A stretch of 64,000 bases of DNA from Planctomycetota bacterium (GTDB lineage: Bacteria; Planctomycetota; Planctomycetia; Pirellulales; Pirellulaceae): positions 1 through 64,000 of the forward strand of contig JAPLNI010000028.1 in NCBI GenBank assembly GCA_026692865.1. The letters are read 5' to 3'. Both the position numbers and the translations under genes were made by a program. Shown here in pieces: positions 45,507-54,600 of this stretch (the stretch's first letter is position 1; each line of letters starts with the position of its first letter). The notes beneath the pieces were generated by a model that saw only the letters and a program-made list of their open reading frames with translations, searched no databases and was not told the DNA's origin.

Positions 45507-48206
45507 ATGCGTATTTTGAAGGTGAACAAGCTTCGCGGCCCAAACGTGTGGGCGAATTTTCCAGTCTTGGAAGCTTGGGTAATCTTGGAAGAGTATCAGG
45601 AAACATCCTCCGAAATGATTCCTGGGTTTAATGAGCGGCTCAAAGGCTGGTTGCCATCGATGATCGAGCATCGATGTAGCGAAGGCGTGCGCGGTGGCTT
45701 TTTTGAACGGCTACGTCGTGGCACATACATGGGGCACATTCTCGAACATGTGACGCTTGAGCTTCAATCGCTCGCCGGTACACCTGTAGGTTATGGTCGT
45801 GCCCGAGAGAGCAATGTCAAAGGAACTTATCGCGTTGCAATTGAATATAAAAATGAACAACTTGGATTGGCTTGCCTGGATTTAGCGTTCAATCTAATTG
45901 TTGCGGCAGCGCAAGATCTTCCTTTTGACGTTCACGCAGAGGTTGCGAAGCTTCGGGACCTTGCTTACGAGGTTTGTCTTGGCCCAAGTACCGCTGCGAT
46001 CGTCAATGCTGCTGTCGCGCGAGGCATTCCTTATCATCGATTGAATTCAGGAAGCTTGGTCCAGCTCGGCCAGGGTATCAAGCAACGTCGCATTTGTACT
46101 GCAGAAACCGATGCGACAAGTGCGATTGCTGAATCGATTGCTCAGGACAAGGAACTAACTCGAAAGCTTCTTCGGACGATCGGTGTTCCAACGCCTGTTG
46201 GTCGCGCGGTCGATTCGGTTGAAGATGCTTGCGAAGCAGCCGAAGATATCGGTTACCCAGTTGTCGTGAAGCCGCAATACGGTAACCACGGCAGAGGTGT
46301 TGCGACCAACTTGCAAACACGTGAACAAGTCATCGCAGCTTATGCGGCTGCACTGGAAGAAAGCAGTTCGATTATTGTCGAAACGCACGCTCCCGGGGAT
46401 GACTATCGACTTTTGGTGATCGGCGGAAAACTGGTAGCGGCAGCTCGTCGAGAACCTGCACATGTGATTGGTGATGGGGTATCAACGATTCAGCAATTAG
46501 TTGATCAAGTCAATCAAGACCCGCGACGGAGTGATGGTCACGGGACCGTACTGAGCAAGATAAAAATCGATGCTATTGCACTTGCCGTTTTGCAAGAACA
46601 AGAGGTTGCACTGGAGACTGTCATAGAAGCCGGTCGTCGCGTTTTGATTCGACGGAATGCAAACTTAAGCACAGGTGGAACCGCTTCGGATGTTACAGAT
46701 TGGGTACATCCGGATGTCGCGAGACAATCCGTTGAAGCAGCTAGGGTTATTGGTTTGGATATCGCCGGGATAGACGTTGTCGCACAAGATATTACCCAGC
46801 CATTGCAAGGTCAGCGTGCGGTCGTTGTGGAAGTAAATGCTGGGCCAGGCTTGCGAATGCACCTAGAACCATCTTCGGGGCAAGGTCGTCCGGTGGGCGA
46901 GGCTATCATCGATATGATGTTTCCAAATTCAGAAAATGGTCGCGTTCCTGTAGTCGGAGTTACAGGCGTTAATGGAAAGACCACGACGACTCGTTTGATC
47001 AACCACATTATTGCAAGCACCGGCAAAAAGACAGGGATGACTTGTACTGACGGTATCTACGTCAATGGACGTAGAATTGAATCTGGAGATTGTAGCGGTC
47101 CTCAATCCGCTCGAACCATTCTCGCAAACCCAATCGTTGAAGCGGTTGTGTTTGAGACTGCTCGCGGCGGCATTATCCGTGAGGGGCTCGGCTATGATTA
47201 CTGCGACGTTGGGGTCGTAACCAATGTGGGTGAAGGTGACCACTTGGGGTTGAATGGAGTTGATACGCTCGAGCAGTTGGTGAAAGTAAAGCGATGCGTT
47301 GTTGAAGCTGTTTCCAAGAACGGGACAGCTGTTCTCAAGGCAGATGATCCACTGGTTGCAGGGATGGCTGAGAAGTGTCGCGGGTCCGTTGCTTTTTTCG
47401 CGATTGATGGCGAGCACGATCTATTGATTCAGAAACGAATCGAGGGTGGTCGTGTTGCGTTTGTTCGCGACAACTCCATCATGCTTGCAGAAGGCCCTAG
47501 CGAATTTCCCCTTTTAGCACTCGAACGTATTCCGCTTACGCACAACGGTCGAATCGGCTTCCAAGTTGAGAACGTTTTGGCGGCAACTGCGGCTTGTTGG
47601 ACTCTGGGAATGCCATGCGAGCAGATTCGACTTGGACTCGAAACATTCTCAGCTCACATGGACAAGGTTCCTGGCCGATTTAACTTGATGGAAATCAATG
47701 GTGCGACAGTGATTGTGGATTACGGCCACAACCCATCCAGCCTCCAAGCGATCATTCAAGCTATTTCGCAATTCCCTCACGCTCGCAGGACCGTGATTTA
47801 CTCGGCAGCCGGAGATCGCCGCGACGTGGACATGATCCGTCAGGGTGAGTTGCTAGGCGATGCGTTTGATCGTGTAGTCCTTTACGAAGATCAATATCTT
47901 CGAGGTCGTGAGCCGGGTGAAATTTCGCGACTGTTTAAAGAAGGAATGGAAGGCAGAAGCCGCGTCACGGATGTGCATGAGATTGCGGGCTGGCAAAACG
48001 CAGTGAATCATGCCCTAGGATTGATTCAGCCAGGCGAATTGCTTGTCATGCAAGCCGACGTAATTGACGAGACGATGCAGTATCTGCAGCGACAACTCGA
48101 GCACCAGTCTGTGGGCCGTGAAATTAGCTTGGATGTCGCCATCACCGGCAAGGCTCCGATGGCTCCTGTACAGGCAACCGAGCCGACCAAGCTAGTGCAG
48201 GATTAG
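45507..48206 (+). CDS. cphA: Cyanophycin synthetase
   Basis: The ATG at 45507 has GAGG nine bases upstream and gives 899 residues, the usual length for CphA (about 870-900). The N-terminal domain reads RGTYMGHILEHVTLELQ. An ATP-grasp domain spans about 165-475 (GYPVVVKPQYGNHGRGVATN, VVEVNAGPGLRMHLEP) and adds aspartate. The Mur-ligase-like C-terminal half begins with P-loop GVTGVNGKTTTTR near 484, then CDVGVVTNVGEGDHLG and YSAAGDRRDVDMI, and adds arginine to the side chain. The product is the Asp-Arg polymer cyanophycin, a nitrogen store. No cyanophycinase gene (cphB) occurs in the window. A paralogue making a related polymer cannot be excluded. Confidence 0.92.
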   Translation: MRILKVNKLRGPNVWANFPVLEAWVILEEYQETSSEMIPGFNERLKGWLPSMIEHRCSEGVRGGFFERLRRGTYMGHILEHVTLELQSLAGTPVGYGRARESNVKGTYRVAIEYKNEQLGLACLDLAFNLIVAAAQDLPFDVHAEVAKLRDLAYEVCLGPSTAAIVNAAVARGIPYHRLNSGSLVQLGQGIKQRRICTAETDATSAIAESIAQDKELTRKLLRTIGVPTPVGRAVDSVEDACEAAEDIGYPVVVKPQYGNHGRGVATNLQTREQVIAAYAAALEESSSIIVETHAPGDDYRLLVIGGKLVAAARREPAHVIGDGVSTIQQLVDQVNQDPRRSDGHGTVLSKIKIDAIALAVLQEQEVALETVIEAGRRVLIRRNANLSTGGTASDVTDWVHPDVARQSVEAARVIGLDIAGIDVVAQDITQPLQGQRAVVVEVNAGPGLRMHLEPSSGQGRPVGEAIIDMMFPNSENGRVPVVGVTGVNGKTTTTRLINHIIASTGKKTGMTCTDGIYVNGRRIESGDCSGPQSARTILANPIVEAVVFETARGGIIREGLGYDYCDVGVVTNVGEGDHLGLNGVDTLEQLVKVKRCVVEAVSKNGTAVLKADDPLVAGMAEKCRGSVAFFAIDGEHDLLIQKRIEGGRVAFVRDNSIMLAEGPSEFPLLALERIPLTHNGRIGFQVENVLAATAACWTLGMPCEQIRLGLETFSAHMDKVPGRFNLMEINGATVIVDYGHNPSSLQAIIQAISQFPHARRTVIYSAAGDRRDVDMIRQGELLGDAFDRVVLYEDQYLRGREPGEISRLFKEGMEGRSRVTDVHEIAGWQNAVNHALGLIQPGELLVMQADVIDETMQYLQRQLEHQSVGREISLDVAITGKAPMAPVQATEPTKLVQD

Positions 48207-48227
48207 CTTTTTGAATGTTCCGGGTTG

Positions 48228-48258
48228 GGGCAAGTCGCAGTAGTCTGCGGTTTTGCCC
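48228..48258 (+). terminator. Possible terminator after cphA
   Basis: GGGCAA and TTGCCC enclose CGCAG-TAGT-CTGCG, 22 bp after the cphA stop. No clear T-run follows, so it may be a processing hairpin instead. A second small hairpin AGCCGG-TTTTCG-CCGGCT lies at 48336-48353, upstream of the next gene. Confidence 0.45.
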
Positions 48259-48401
48259 TAACAAAGTCTTGTTCGCTAGATTATTCTTGGGGGTTCGAAT
48301 TTCTTTGGCTTGACGGCTAGGTGGAATTCGATTGCAGCCGGTTTTCGCCGGCTCCCCGAAAATACTAGAGAATCAATTCGCCAAGCAGCGCCCCGGAAAC
48401 C

Positions 48402-50303
48402 ATGAAAAGCTCACCTACATCTACCAATCGAGAAAAAGCGGGCCCTCAAGAAAAAACAGCCCCCCTCAGCGGCGAGCAGCGGCTCAATAAACTTCTGGCA
48501 GCCGCCGGTCTGGGAGCTCGACGACAAGTTGACGAGCTAATCGAACAAGGCCGCGTCGAAGTCGATGGCAAGATCGTAGAACAATTCGGCATGAAGGTCG
48601 ACGCGTCTGTTGCGAAGATCACTGTCGATGGTACTCCGCTTAAAAAGCTACGCCCCGCTTATTTTGCTCTTCACAAGCCGACTGGCGTGTTATGTACAAA
48701 CCGCGATCCACAGGGTCGCTCGCGTGCGATCGACATGGTTCCAGGTCACGAGCGGCTCTTTCCAGTAGGTCGATTGGATGCTTCCAGTGTTGGGTTGCTT
48801 TTGCTGACGAACGACGGGGAGCTAGCTCAGCAGTTAACGCACCCAAAGTATGGAGTTCCAAAGACTTACTATGTAGTCGTGGCTGGCCAAATTGAACCTG
48901 ACGAAATGAAACGGCTTCGTCGTGGTATCTATTTGTCAGATGGTGTTGCGCGAGTTGACTTTGTCAAAATCAAGAAAGTTCGCAAAGGTTCAACCGAGCT
49001 TGAGATCACACTGTCCGAAGGTAAGAATCGCGAAATCCGTCGTGTGCTGGCAAGACTTGGGCATAAGGTAGTTACGCTTCGCCGCTTATCGATCGGGCCC
49101 CTGAAGTTGGGTGCGATGCCGGTTGGTGCTTATCGACCGCTCACGAAGGACGAGGTGGTATCGCTTTACCGCGCAGCTGATGATGCAAAGAAGGCTCGTC
49201 GACAACGCAAAGAAACCAACGAGGAGCGAGATCTTGAGAGAGAGCAACGCGTTGCCGCAAAGGAAGCCAAACGCGCTCTCGCGGGTGAGCCAGTGGAACC
49301 AAGTACAGAAACCAAGTCTGCTGCGTCGCGGACCAGTGCTTCGAAGCTAGGTGGTGCGAAGGCTGCCGGCGCACGTTCAAGACAACCGATGAAAGAAGTC
49401 GTTGATCGAACTCGAGCGAAGAAGAAGACAAAAGATCCGTTCGATTGGGATGACGACGAACTGCTGCTTGCAAGTCCATTCGCAGCCAATCATCCGTCTG
49501 CCGGTTCAGATGAAGCCGACGATGATGACGATGGATGGGTGACTCCGCTGATGGCAGGTATGAATGAAGACGACGATGATGATATGCCTGGCATGTCCTT
49601 TCACCAACGTTCCATCGAGTCCGATGCAATCCTTCTACGAGATGGCGGCAACGAACGGATTGGCGATGTGATTGACTATGAGTCCGATGAAGAAACGGAC
49701 TATGAATCAGATGAAGGCGAAGCGGACAGCAGAAGACCCGCGAGACAATCACGAGGAAGAGGTCTAAAGAAGTCACCAAAGCAACCGGCCAAACGTCCAG
49801 TGAGCCGAGGAGGAGATTCGCGAAGTGGCTCCGATTCTGACACTCCCGTACGCTACTCCAAGTCAGCTCGATCTACAGAGAGACCCGCTGCGCGTTCGAC
49901 AGGTCGTGCAACATCGAGCAAGTCTCGATCGGATTCTTCTGAGGGTTCTTTTGGGCGAACGGGTTTCGATCGCTCGGGTGTCGATGATCGAGGTCCCGCA
50001 GGTCGCAAGAAAGGAAGCAAGAAATTTACTCCCGGAAAGCGTGCCTCTGCAGGTTCTCGAGACCGCACATTGCGATCTTCAACAGGTGGACGTTCTTCTA
50101 CAAGCAGCAAGAAATCCAGCGCAGGTTCAGGTCGAGATCGAAGCGATGAAACATCGTTCAATAAGTCGACCTTTAAAAAATCAGGCTTCAAGAAGTCGGG
50201 GGCTAAGAGATCTCCCGCAGTAAAAAAAGGTGGGCCAAGAAGTGGTGCAACCACCAAGCGTTCGTCATTCAAAAAGAGTTCTGGTAAACGAAGCAAGCGT
50301 TGA
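48402..50303 (+). CDS. RsuA/RluB-type pseudouridine synthase with long charged tail
   Basis: 633 residues. An S4 RNA-binding domain comes first (QRLNKLLAAAGLGARRQVDELI). The catalytic core follows, with D126 in VGRLDASSVGLLLLTNDG, then LSEGKNREIRRVLARLGHKV; that core of about 240 residues matches RluB, RsuA and RluE in length. From about 255 to the end is a 380-residue tail: lysine/arginine/alanine-rich, then an acidic stretch (DEADDDDDGWV, YESDEETDYESDEG), then Ser/Arg/Lys/Gly-rich repeats (SSKKSSAG, KKSGFKKSG). The tail is likely disordered. It should pseudouridylate rRNA, with the tail aiding RNA or ribosome binding. Confidence 0.85.
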   Translation: MKSSPTSTNREKAGPQEKTAPLSGEQRLNKLLAAAGLGARRQVDELIEQGRVEVDGKIVEQFGMKVDASVAKITVDGTPLKKLRPAYFALHKPTGVLCTNRDPQGRSRAIDMVPGHERLFPVGRLDASSVGLLLLTNDGELAQQLTHPKYGVPKTYYVVVAGQIEPDEMKRLRRGIYLSDGVARVDFVKIKKVRKGSTELEITLSEGKNREIRRVLARLGHKVVTLRRLSIGPLKLGAMPVGAYRPLTKDEVVSLYRAADDAKKARRQRKETNEERDLEREQRVAAKEAKRALAGEPVEPSTETKSAASRTSASKLGGAKAAGARSRQPMKEVVDRTRAKKKTKDPFDWDDDELLLASPFAANHPSAGSDEADDDDDGWVTPLMAGMNEDDDDDMPGMSFHQRSIESDAILLRDGGNERIGDVIDYESDEETDYESDEGEADSRRPARQSRGRGLKKSPKQPAKRPVSRGGDSRSGSDSDTPVRYSKSARSTERPAARSTGRATSSKSRSDSSEGSFGRTGFDRSGVDDRGPAGRKKGSKKFTPGKRASAGSRDRTLRSSTGGRSSTSSKKSSAGSGRDRSDETSFNKSTFKKSGFKKSGAKRSPAVKKGGPRSGATTKRSSFKKSSGKRSKR

Positions 50304-50336
50304 AGCCTGCTGTGGCCTTTCGCCGAAAACCGATTT

Positions 50337-51047
50337 TTAAGAATCTGCTCGCTTGTTGGTTTCGGGCGGATTCAGTTGCTCCTCGCTTGGGGTTATTCCT
50401 AGGACAAGATCGAATTTTGCAAACAGTTCTCCCGTTTTGGATTCAGGGATTGGAAGGAAATCGGCTTCGAAGAGTTTGCGGTCGAACTTTCGTGCTGCAT
50501 TCTTAAAAATGCCATCGCGATCGTTCCCTGGATAGTCTCGTATCATGAGCTGGGTATTCAGTAATTCACGGTCGCCCAGTTTTACTTTGAAGTGAATATG
50601 GGGTGCAGGCCGACCTGGATACTCGACAGGCTTGATTGTTCGAAATCGATATTCGCCGGCTTGGTTGGTTTCGAAGCGGCCAAACCCCTGGAAGTGCTTG
50701 TCTTGCTGCGAAGCCTTTGGCTTACTGTCGCGGCTGTGGAGATAGACCTTGTTGGCATCGCACTGCCAGATTTCAACGGTCGCGTTTTTAATCGGTGAGC
50801 CGTTCTTCCCAAACACTCGTCCTGATAGCTGCGTAATAATCCCAACGGCGGGCGTAATGGAATCGCCAAGCATAATCAGGTCATTATCCGTATCAAGCGG
50901 TAGGTGGTCAGGATAGAACGGTCCTTCGGTCATGTCGGGGGTAATCGCGAGTTGCTCCGCAAACAAACCTGGAGCTGATATCAAAGTAGATGCAAAAACG
51001 CCAGTCGTTATTAAGAACCTGCGTCGATTTTGGAGGTAGCGATACAT
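50337..51047 (-). CDS. Secreted intradiol ring-cleavage dioxygenase-like protein
   Basis: 236 residues with a Tat-like signal (NRRRFLITTGVFASTL, cleavage near LFA). It has the intradiol dioxygenase beta-sandwich with the non-haem iron ligands: Y102 (CDANKVYLH), Y143 (VEYPGRPAP), H150 and H152 (PHIHF). TEGPFYPD and WQCDANK are family segments. Relatives include protocatechuate 3,4-dioxygenase; exported forms of unknown substrate are widespread. It is convergent with the pseudouridine synthase gene with a 33-bp gap. Confidence 0.85.
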   Translation of the reverse strand: MYRYLQNRRRFLITTGVFASTLISAPGLFAEQLAITPDMTEGPFYPDHLPLDTDNDLIMLGDSITPAVGIITQLSGRVFGKNGSPIKNATVEIWQCDANKVYLHSRDSKPKASQQDKHFQGFGRFETNQAGEYRFRTIKPVEYPGRPAPHIHFKVKLGDRELLNTQLMIRDYPGNDRDGIFKNAARKFDRKLFEADFLPIPESKTGELFAKFDLVLGITPSEEQLNPPETNKRADS

Positions 51048-51286
51048 ACATATTGTCCAATTGGTAATAGTTAGTAGGGAGAGCGATGAGACCTAGTTGT
51101 AAACTGAATTGAGGCATCGAAGTTTCGCGGAAGTTTCGCAATTGATTGAACAAACTCACAAGCATGCTTTCGCAGACGAAGTCACTCAAGCCAGTTTTCC
51201 TAGCGTTGGGCCTGACATCTCACTTATTGAGGATCTCAATTCAACGCTACTAAATACTTTATCGTATTGGCTTGATTCGAAGGGTG

Positions 51287-52975
51287 TTAGATTGCTGCAA
51301 TTGCCGGGGAGTCACAGGTTGTCAGTTTAATCCAAAACGTCGAGCCTTCGCCTAGTTTGGATTGTACTCCGATCTCACCACCATGGGCTACGATGATGCG
51401 CTCAGTGATCGAGAGACCGAGCCCCGTTCCTCCTTGCAAGCGAGATCTTGCTTGGTCGACTCGGTAGAATCGTTCGAAGATGTGTGGCAAGTCGCTCTCG
51501 GGGATACCCATGCCATTATCGACAACTTCTATCAAGACCTTGGAGCCTTCGATCTTGGATAGAACAGTCACATTGCCACCCGGTGAGTTGTATTTGATGG
51601 CGTTGGAAATCAAATTCACAAAGGCTTGGCCCAATTGACTCGCGTCGCCCATCACAACGCATGTGCTCGTTTCGTTGGTGACTTTAACAGTGGACTCGGA
51701 AGCTAACGGTTCAAGTAGCTGAACACTTTCGTCGATGATGTTTTCGAGATTGACTTTGGTGAAGAGTTCGGTCGACGGTGACGAATCGACTCTTGCAAGG
51801 ATCAAAAGCGATTCAACCAGATTTCGCATCCGAGTGGCTGCTCGTTGGCACTTCTCGAGATGATCACGATACTCTTCCCCGCTGCGAGGTTTTGAAAGGG
51901 CAAGTTCACTGCTCGATAAGATGACTGAAAGCGGTGTGCGTAGTTCGTGAGAAGCGTCGGCTGTGAATCGCTTTTGCTGAGCAATTGAATCTCCGAGCCG
52001 ATCTAGCATTTCGTTGAGAACCGTCCCCAGCTCAGCGACCTCGGAATCGACACCCTTGAGGTCCATGCGTTGCGAGAGTCGATTAGCGTTGATGCCGCGT
52101 GCTGTGTCGCTCATTTTTTGTATTGGAGCGATGGCTCGGCTGATCGTCCACCAGCCGCCGAGTGCTCCTAGGACCAAGATTGAAAGACCCGTTACAGCGA
52201 GACTTGCGGTGAGTCGACTGGTTCGGACTTGTTCGCCAACAACAGAACGTCCAACGCATATAAGAGTCTCTCGAGGGCCGTGGATGTATATCTCGCGCCA
52301 GGGGCCTCGTTGTTGCCATGCGTAGCGATCGTATTGCAATCGATCTCGAATGTAGTTCTGCAAAACCCTATCTAACTCAGACATGACGATCCCTGGGACA
52401 TCCGATTGCTTCATGATCGAACCATCTAATCGCCATACAATAAAGTAAGCCAAGTCTTGACCTTGTCGAAGCTGGTCTGGGATTGCGCGAGGCCAAACAA
52501 TGTCCGTTTCCCATTCGCTTAGTTGTCGTTGAAGTTGTTTGGTTTCGTCCGGACTGAGATTCCAGTCTAAGCGACCGACCGATTCGCGACTTGGGCGAGG
52601 CGGGTTAGATGGACGGTTTGGACGTCCTCCCCAAGGCCGACTGTCTTGAGGCGGCCCGGGAGCTTGAGGGCCATCCAGAGACGGCCCTCTTGGAAACGGA
52701 TTGGCTTGCCCGTTTCGGTCGTCTCTTGGATTTGGTCTAGGGCCAGGTGGCGTGGCAAGATCGCGGGACATGCTATCGAGAATTCCTTGCGGTACGTCTC
52801 GCATGGCTCCTTCAAGAATGCGCGCTGCACTCAACAGTTCCTCGTCTACGCGATCCCATTGTGAGCGAGTGATCTCCCAATGAAGAACAGAGCTGAGGCC
52901 CGCAATCACCAGGAAAAGAATGCCGGTATACCATGCTTGGAGCCGCCATCGAAGTGATCGAAAACGACTAAACAT
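51287..52975 (-). CDS. Sensor histidine kinase with proline-rich sensor region
   Basis: The frame opens at 53089, inside the regulator gene, but the ATG at 52975 overlaps the regulator stop by eight bases and starts a normal N-terminus (MFSRFRSLRWRLQAWYTGILF). 562 residues. Two membrane helices flank an extracytoplasmic part of about 260 residues that contains a Pro/Arg/Gly-rich segment (GPRPNPRDDRNG, NRPSNPPRPSRE). Then HAMP, H near residue 344 (DASHELRTPLSV), N-box (FVNLISNAIKYN), and G-boxes (DNGMGIPESD, GTGLGLSI). It pairs with the OmpR-type regulator upstream of it. Confidence 0.92.
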   Translation of the reverse strand: MFSRFRSLRWRLQAWYTGILFLVIAGLSSVLHWEITRSQWDRVDEELLSAARILEGAMRDVPQGILDSMSRDLATPPGPRPNPRDDRNGQANPFPRGPSLDGPQAPGPPQDSRPWGGRPNRPSNPPRPSRESVGRLDWNLSPDETKQLQRQLSEWETDIVWPRAIPDQLRQGQDLAYFIVWRLDGSIMKQSDVPGIVMSELDRVLQNYIRDRLQYDRYAWQQRGPWREIYIHGPRETLICVGRSVVGEQVRTSRLTASLAVTGLSILVLGALGGWWTISRAIAPIQKMSDTARGINANRLSQRMDLKGVDSEVAELGTVLNEMLDRLGDSIAQQKRFTADASHELRTPLSVILSSSELALSKPRSGEEYRDHLEKCQRAATRMRNLVESLLILARVDSSPSTELFTKVNLENIIDESVQLLEPLASESTVKVTNETSTCVVMGDASQLGQAFVNLISNAIKYNSPGGNVTVLSKIEGSKVLIEVVDNGMGIPESDLPHIFERFYRVDQARSRLQGGTGLGLSITERIIVAHGGEIGVQSKLGEGSTFWIKLTTCDSPAIAAI

Positions 52976-53621
52976 GAAGTATGTAACCTTGTCCGCGTCG
53001 AGTCTCGATAAGGTCCTTGCCGAGCTTTTTTCGCAGGTGAGAAATGTGAACGTCGACCAAGTTCGAGAGCGTATCATCATCCTCATCAAAGATATGATCG
53101 TAAATCATTGTTCTGCTGACCAGCTTATCACGATGGTAGGCAAGTAGTTCTAGCAAAGCATATTCGCGTGCTGTCAAATCCAGTAGCACTCCATCCTGCC
53201 AAGCGGTCTTGTTGGCAACATTGACGACAAGCGAACCGATTTCAATGACGTTGGTTGCGTGCCCTACGGAGCGTCGAATAAGAGAACGAACGCGAGCAAG
53301 TAACTCGGCAAGACTGAATGGCTTTACCAAATAATCGTCTGCTCCCGAATCGAGCCCAAGCACACGATCGGAAACTGTATCACGAGCTGTCAGCAATAGA
53401 ACGGGTGTTGATTTCACCTTACGGAGCTGCGTAAGCAAATCGATGCCATTGAGTTTTGGAAGCATCCAATCCAAAATGATAGCGTCATAGTCCCACGCTT
53501 TACACTTGTGCAAACCTTCACGCCCATCTTGTGCGACGTCTACTGCATAGCCATCTTCACGAAAAGATTGCGCAAGCGACTCCAGCAAATCAGGTTCATC
53601 TTCAATGACTAGTAATCGCAT
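52968..53621 (-). CDS. OmpR-family response regulator
   Basis: 217 residues. The receiver has phospho-acceptor D51 (AIILDWMLPKLNG), T78 and K100 (DYLVKPF). The C-terminal winged-helix domain reads LDLTAREYALLELLAYH and ends HISHLRKKLGKDLIETRRGQGY. It looks like the QseB/PmrA/TctD group by the receiver sequence. Its stop overlaps the kinase start. A TTAAG-type direct-repeat box lies between the neighbouring EF-hand gene and the next operon. Confidence 0.95.
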   Translation of the reverse strand: MRLLVIEDEPDLLESLAQSFREDGYAVDVAQDGREGLHKCKAWDYDAIILDWMLPKLNGIDLLTQLRKVKSTPVLLLTARDTVSDRVLGLDSGADDYLVKPFSLAELLARVRSLIRRSVGHATNVIEIGSLVVNVANKTAWQDGVLLDLTAREYALLELLAYHRDKLVSRTMIYDHIFDEDDDTLSNLVDVHISHLRKKLGKDLIETRRGQGYILHV

Positions 53622-53702
53622 ATTGGGAATTTAAGGATGGACGTTTTGCTTAAAAACGATTACTTGATCGACTTATTCTAGTTCAATAGATGCTCTAATA
53701 GT

Positions 53703-53742
53703 AAAAAAGGTTACGAGGCATTAGCTAAAAGGCCTCGTAACC
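53703..53742 (-). terminator. Terminator of the EF-hand protein gene
   Basis: Read on the minus strand: GGTTACGAGGC pairs with GCCTCGTAACC (11 bp) around a 12-base loop, followed by TTTTTTAC. It lies 67 bp after the EF-hand gene stop and 82 bp before the regulator gene, which therefore probably has its own promoter. Confidence 0.85.
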
Positions 53743-53808
53743 TCAATTGATCTAAAGCCCTCCTAAGAGCTTACGTGCATCAATTTGTTTTCAAGCAAGT
53801 ATGCGGAG

Positions 53809-54600
53809 TTACTTGGGCAGATCCTTTGGCAACTCCGAAGGTGCGATCGCAACGGCGTCTTTGGGTTGCTCGACTGCCGCACCGGGTGGAGGTCCTTCGG
53901 GTTGTGGTCGACCTTCAGGTCCGCCTCGCCGACCGTCGCGACCGGGTTCACCTCGAGGCGGGCCGCTGCGTGGTGGGCCGCTGCGTGGTTCATCCGATCC
54001 GGCATCCTCTCGAGGTGGAGGTGGGCGTCTGCCTTCTGGTCCATCGCCTTGAGGTCTCTCTCCTCGGTAACCATCGCTTGGAGGTCCACCTTCCATTCCA
54101 TGGCGAGGTGGCCGTGGTGGTGGCATGTTGAATTCCTCTTCGGTGATGATGCCGTCTTGATCGATATCAAGCCTCTTAAGCGATTCTGAGGCTTTCGCAA
54201 TCTCGTCGGCGCTAATTTGGAAGTCTCGATTTAAGTCGAGTACCCTGAGGAATCGCGTCGGTGGTGGGTCCGACATGCCCGGTCCGGGTCCGCCCATGGG
54301 TCCGCCTGGTCCTAGTCCACGTGGTCCGCCTGGACCTGGTCCTGGGCCGCCTGGGCCGCCTGGGCCGCGGCGTTCGGGGTCTCCCGCGAATCCTTCGCCG
54401 CCTCGGCCTCCTTCTTGTGGAGGTCGACCGGGACGTCGATCATCTAGGCCTTCTCGGCGAGGTCCAGACTGAGGTCCCGATTGGGGGCCCTGCTGGCCGG
54501 GGCCGTCGCGTTCTGGTAATTGAGCGATACTCGTATTGATGCCCCAAACGAGGCCTCCTACAGCGACGCAACCTAAAGCAAACCAACCAAATCGTTTCAT
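53809..54600 (-). CDS. Secreted Pro/Gly/Arg-rich protein with paired EF-hands
   Basis: The ATG at 54600 opens a signal peptide (MKRFGWFALGCVAVGGLVWG, cleavage near SIAQ); the frame start at 54636 is not favoured. 263 residues. Between low-complexity tracts rich in Pro, Gly and Arg (GGPGPGPGGPRG, RSGPPRSGPPRG) lie two EF-hand loops: one beginning DLNRDFQISADE (about 122-133) and one DIDQDGIITEEE (about 145-156). Both keep the D-x-N/D-x-D pattern and final Glu, so calcium binding is likely. The function is unknown; such proteins are frequent in planctomycetes. It lies next to a two-component system. Confidence 0.82.
   Translation of the reverse strand: MKRFGWFALGCVAVGGLVWGINTSIAQLPERDGPGQQGPQSGPQSGPRREGLDDRRPGRPPQEGGRGGEGFAGDPERRGPGGPGGPGPGPGGPRGLGPGGPMGGPGPGMSDPPPTRFLRVLDLNRDFQISADEIAKASESLKRLDIDQDGIITEEEFNMPPPRPPRHGMEGGPPSDGYRGERPQGDGPEGRRPPPPREDAGSDEPRSGPPRSGPPRGEPGRDGRRGGPEGRPQPEGPPPGAAVEQPKDAVAIAPSELPKDLPK

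Noticed and set aside
53763-54539. Several frames antisense to the EF-hand gene
   Set aside because: They are open only because the Pro/Gly-rich coding DNA lacks stops in other frames; they have no starts with binding sites.
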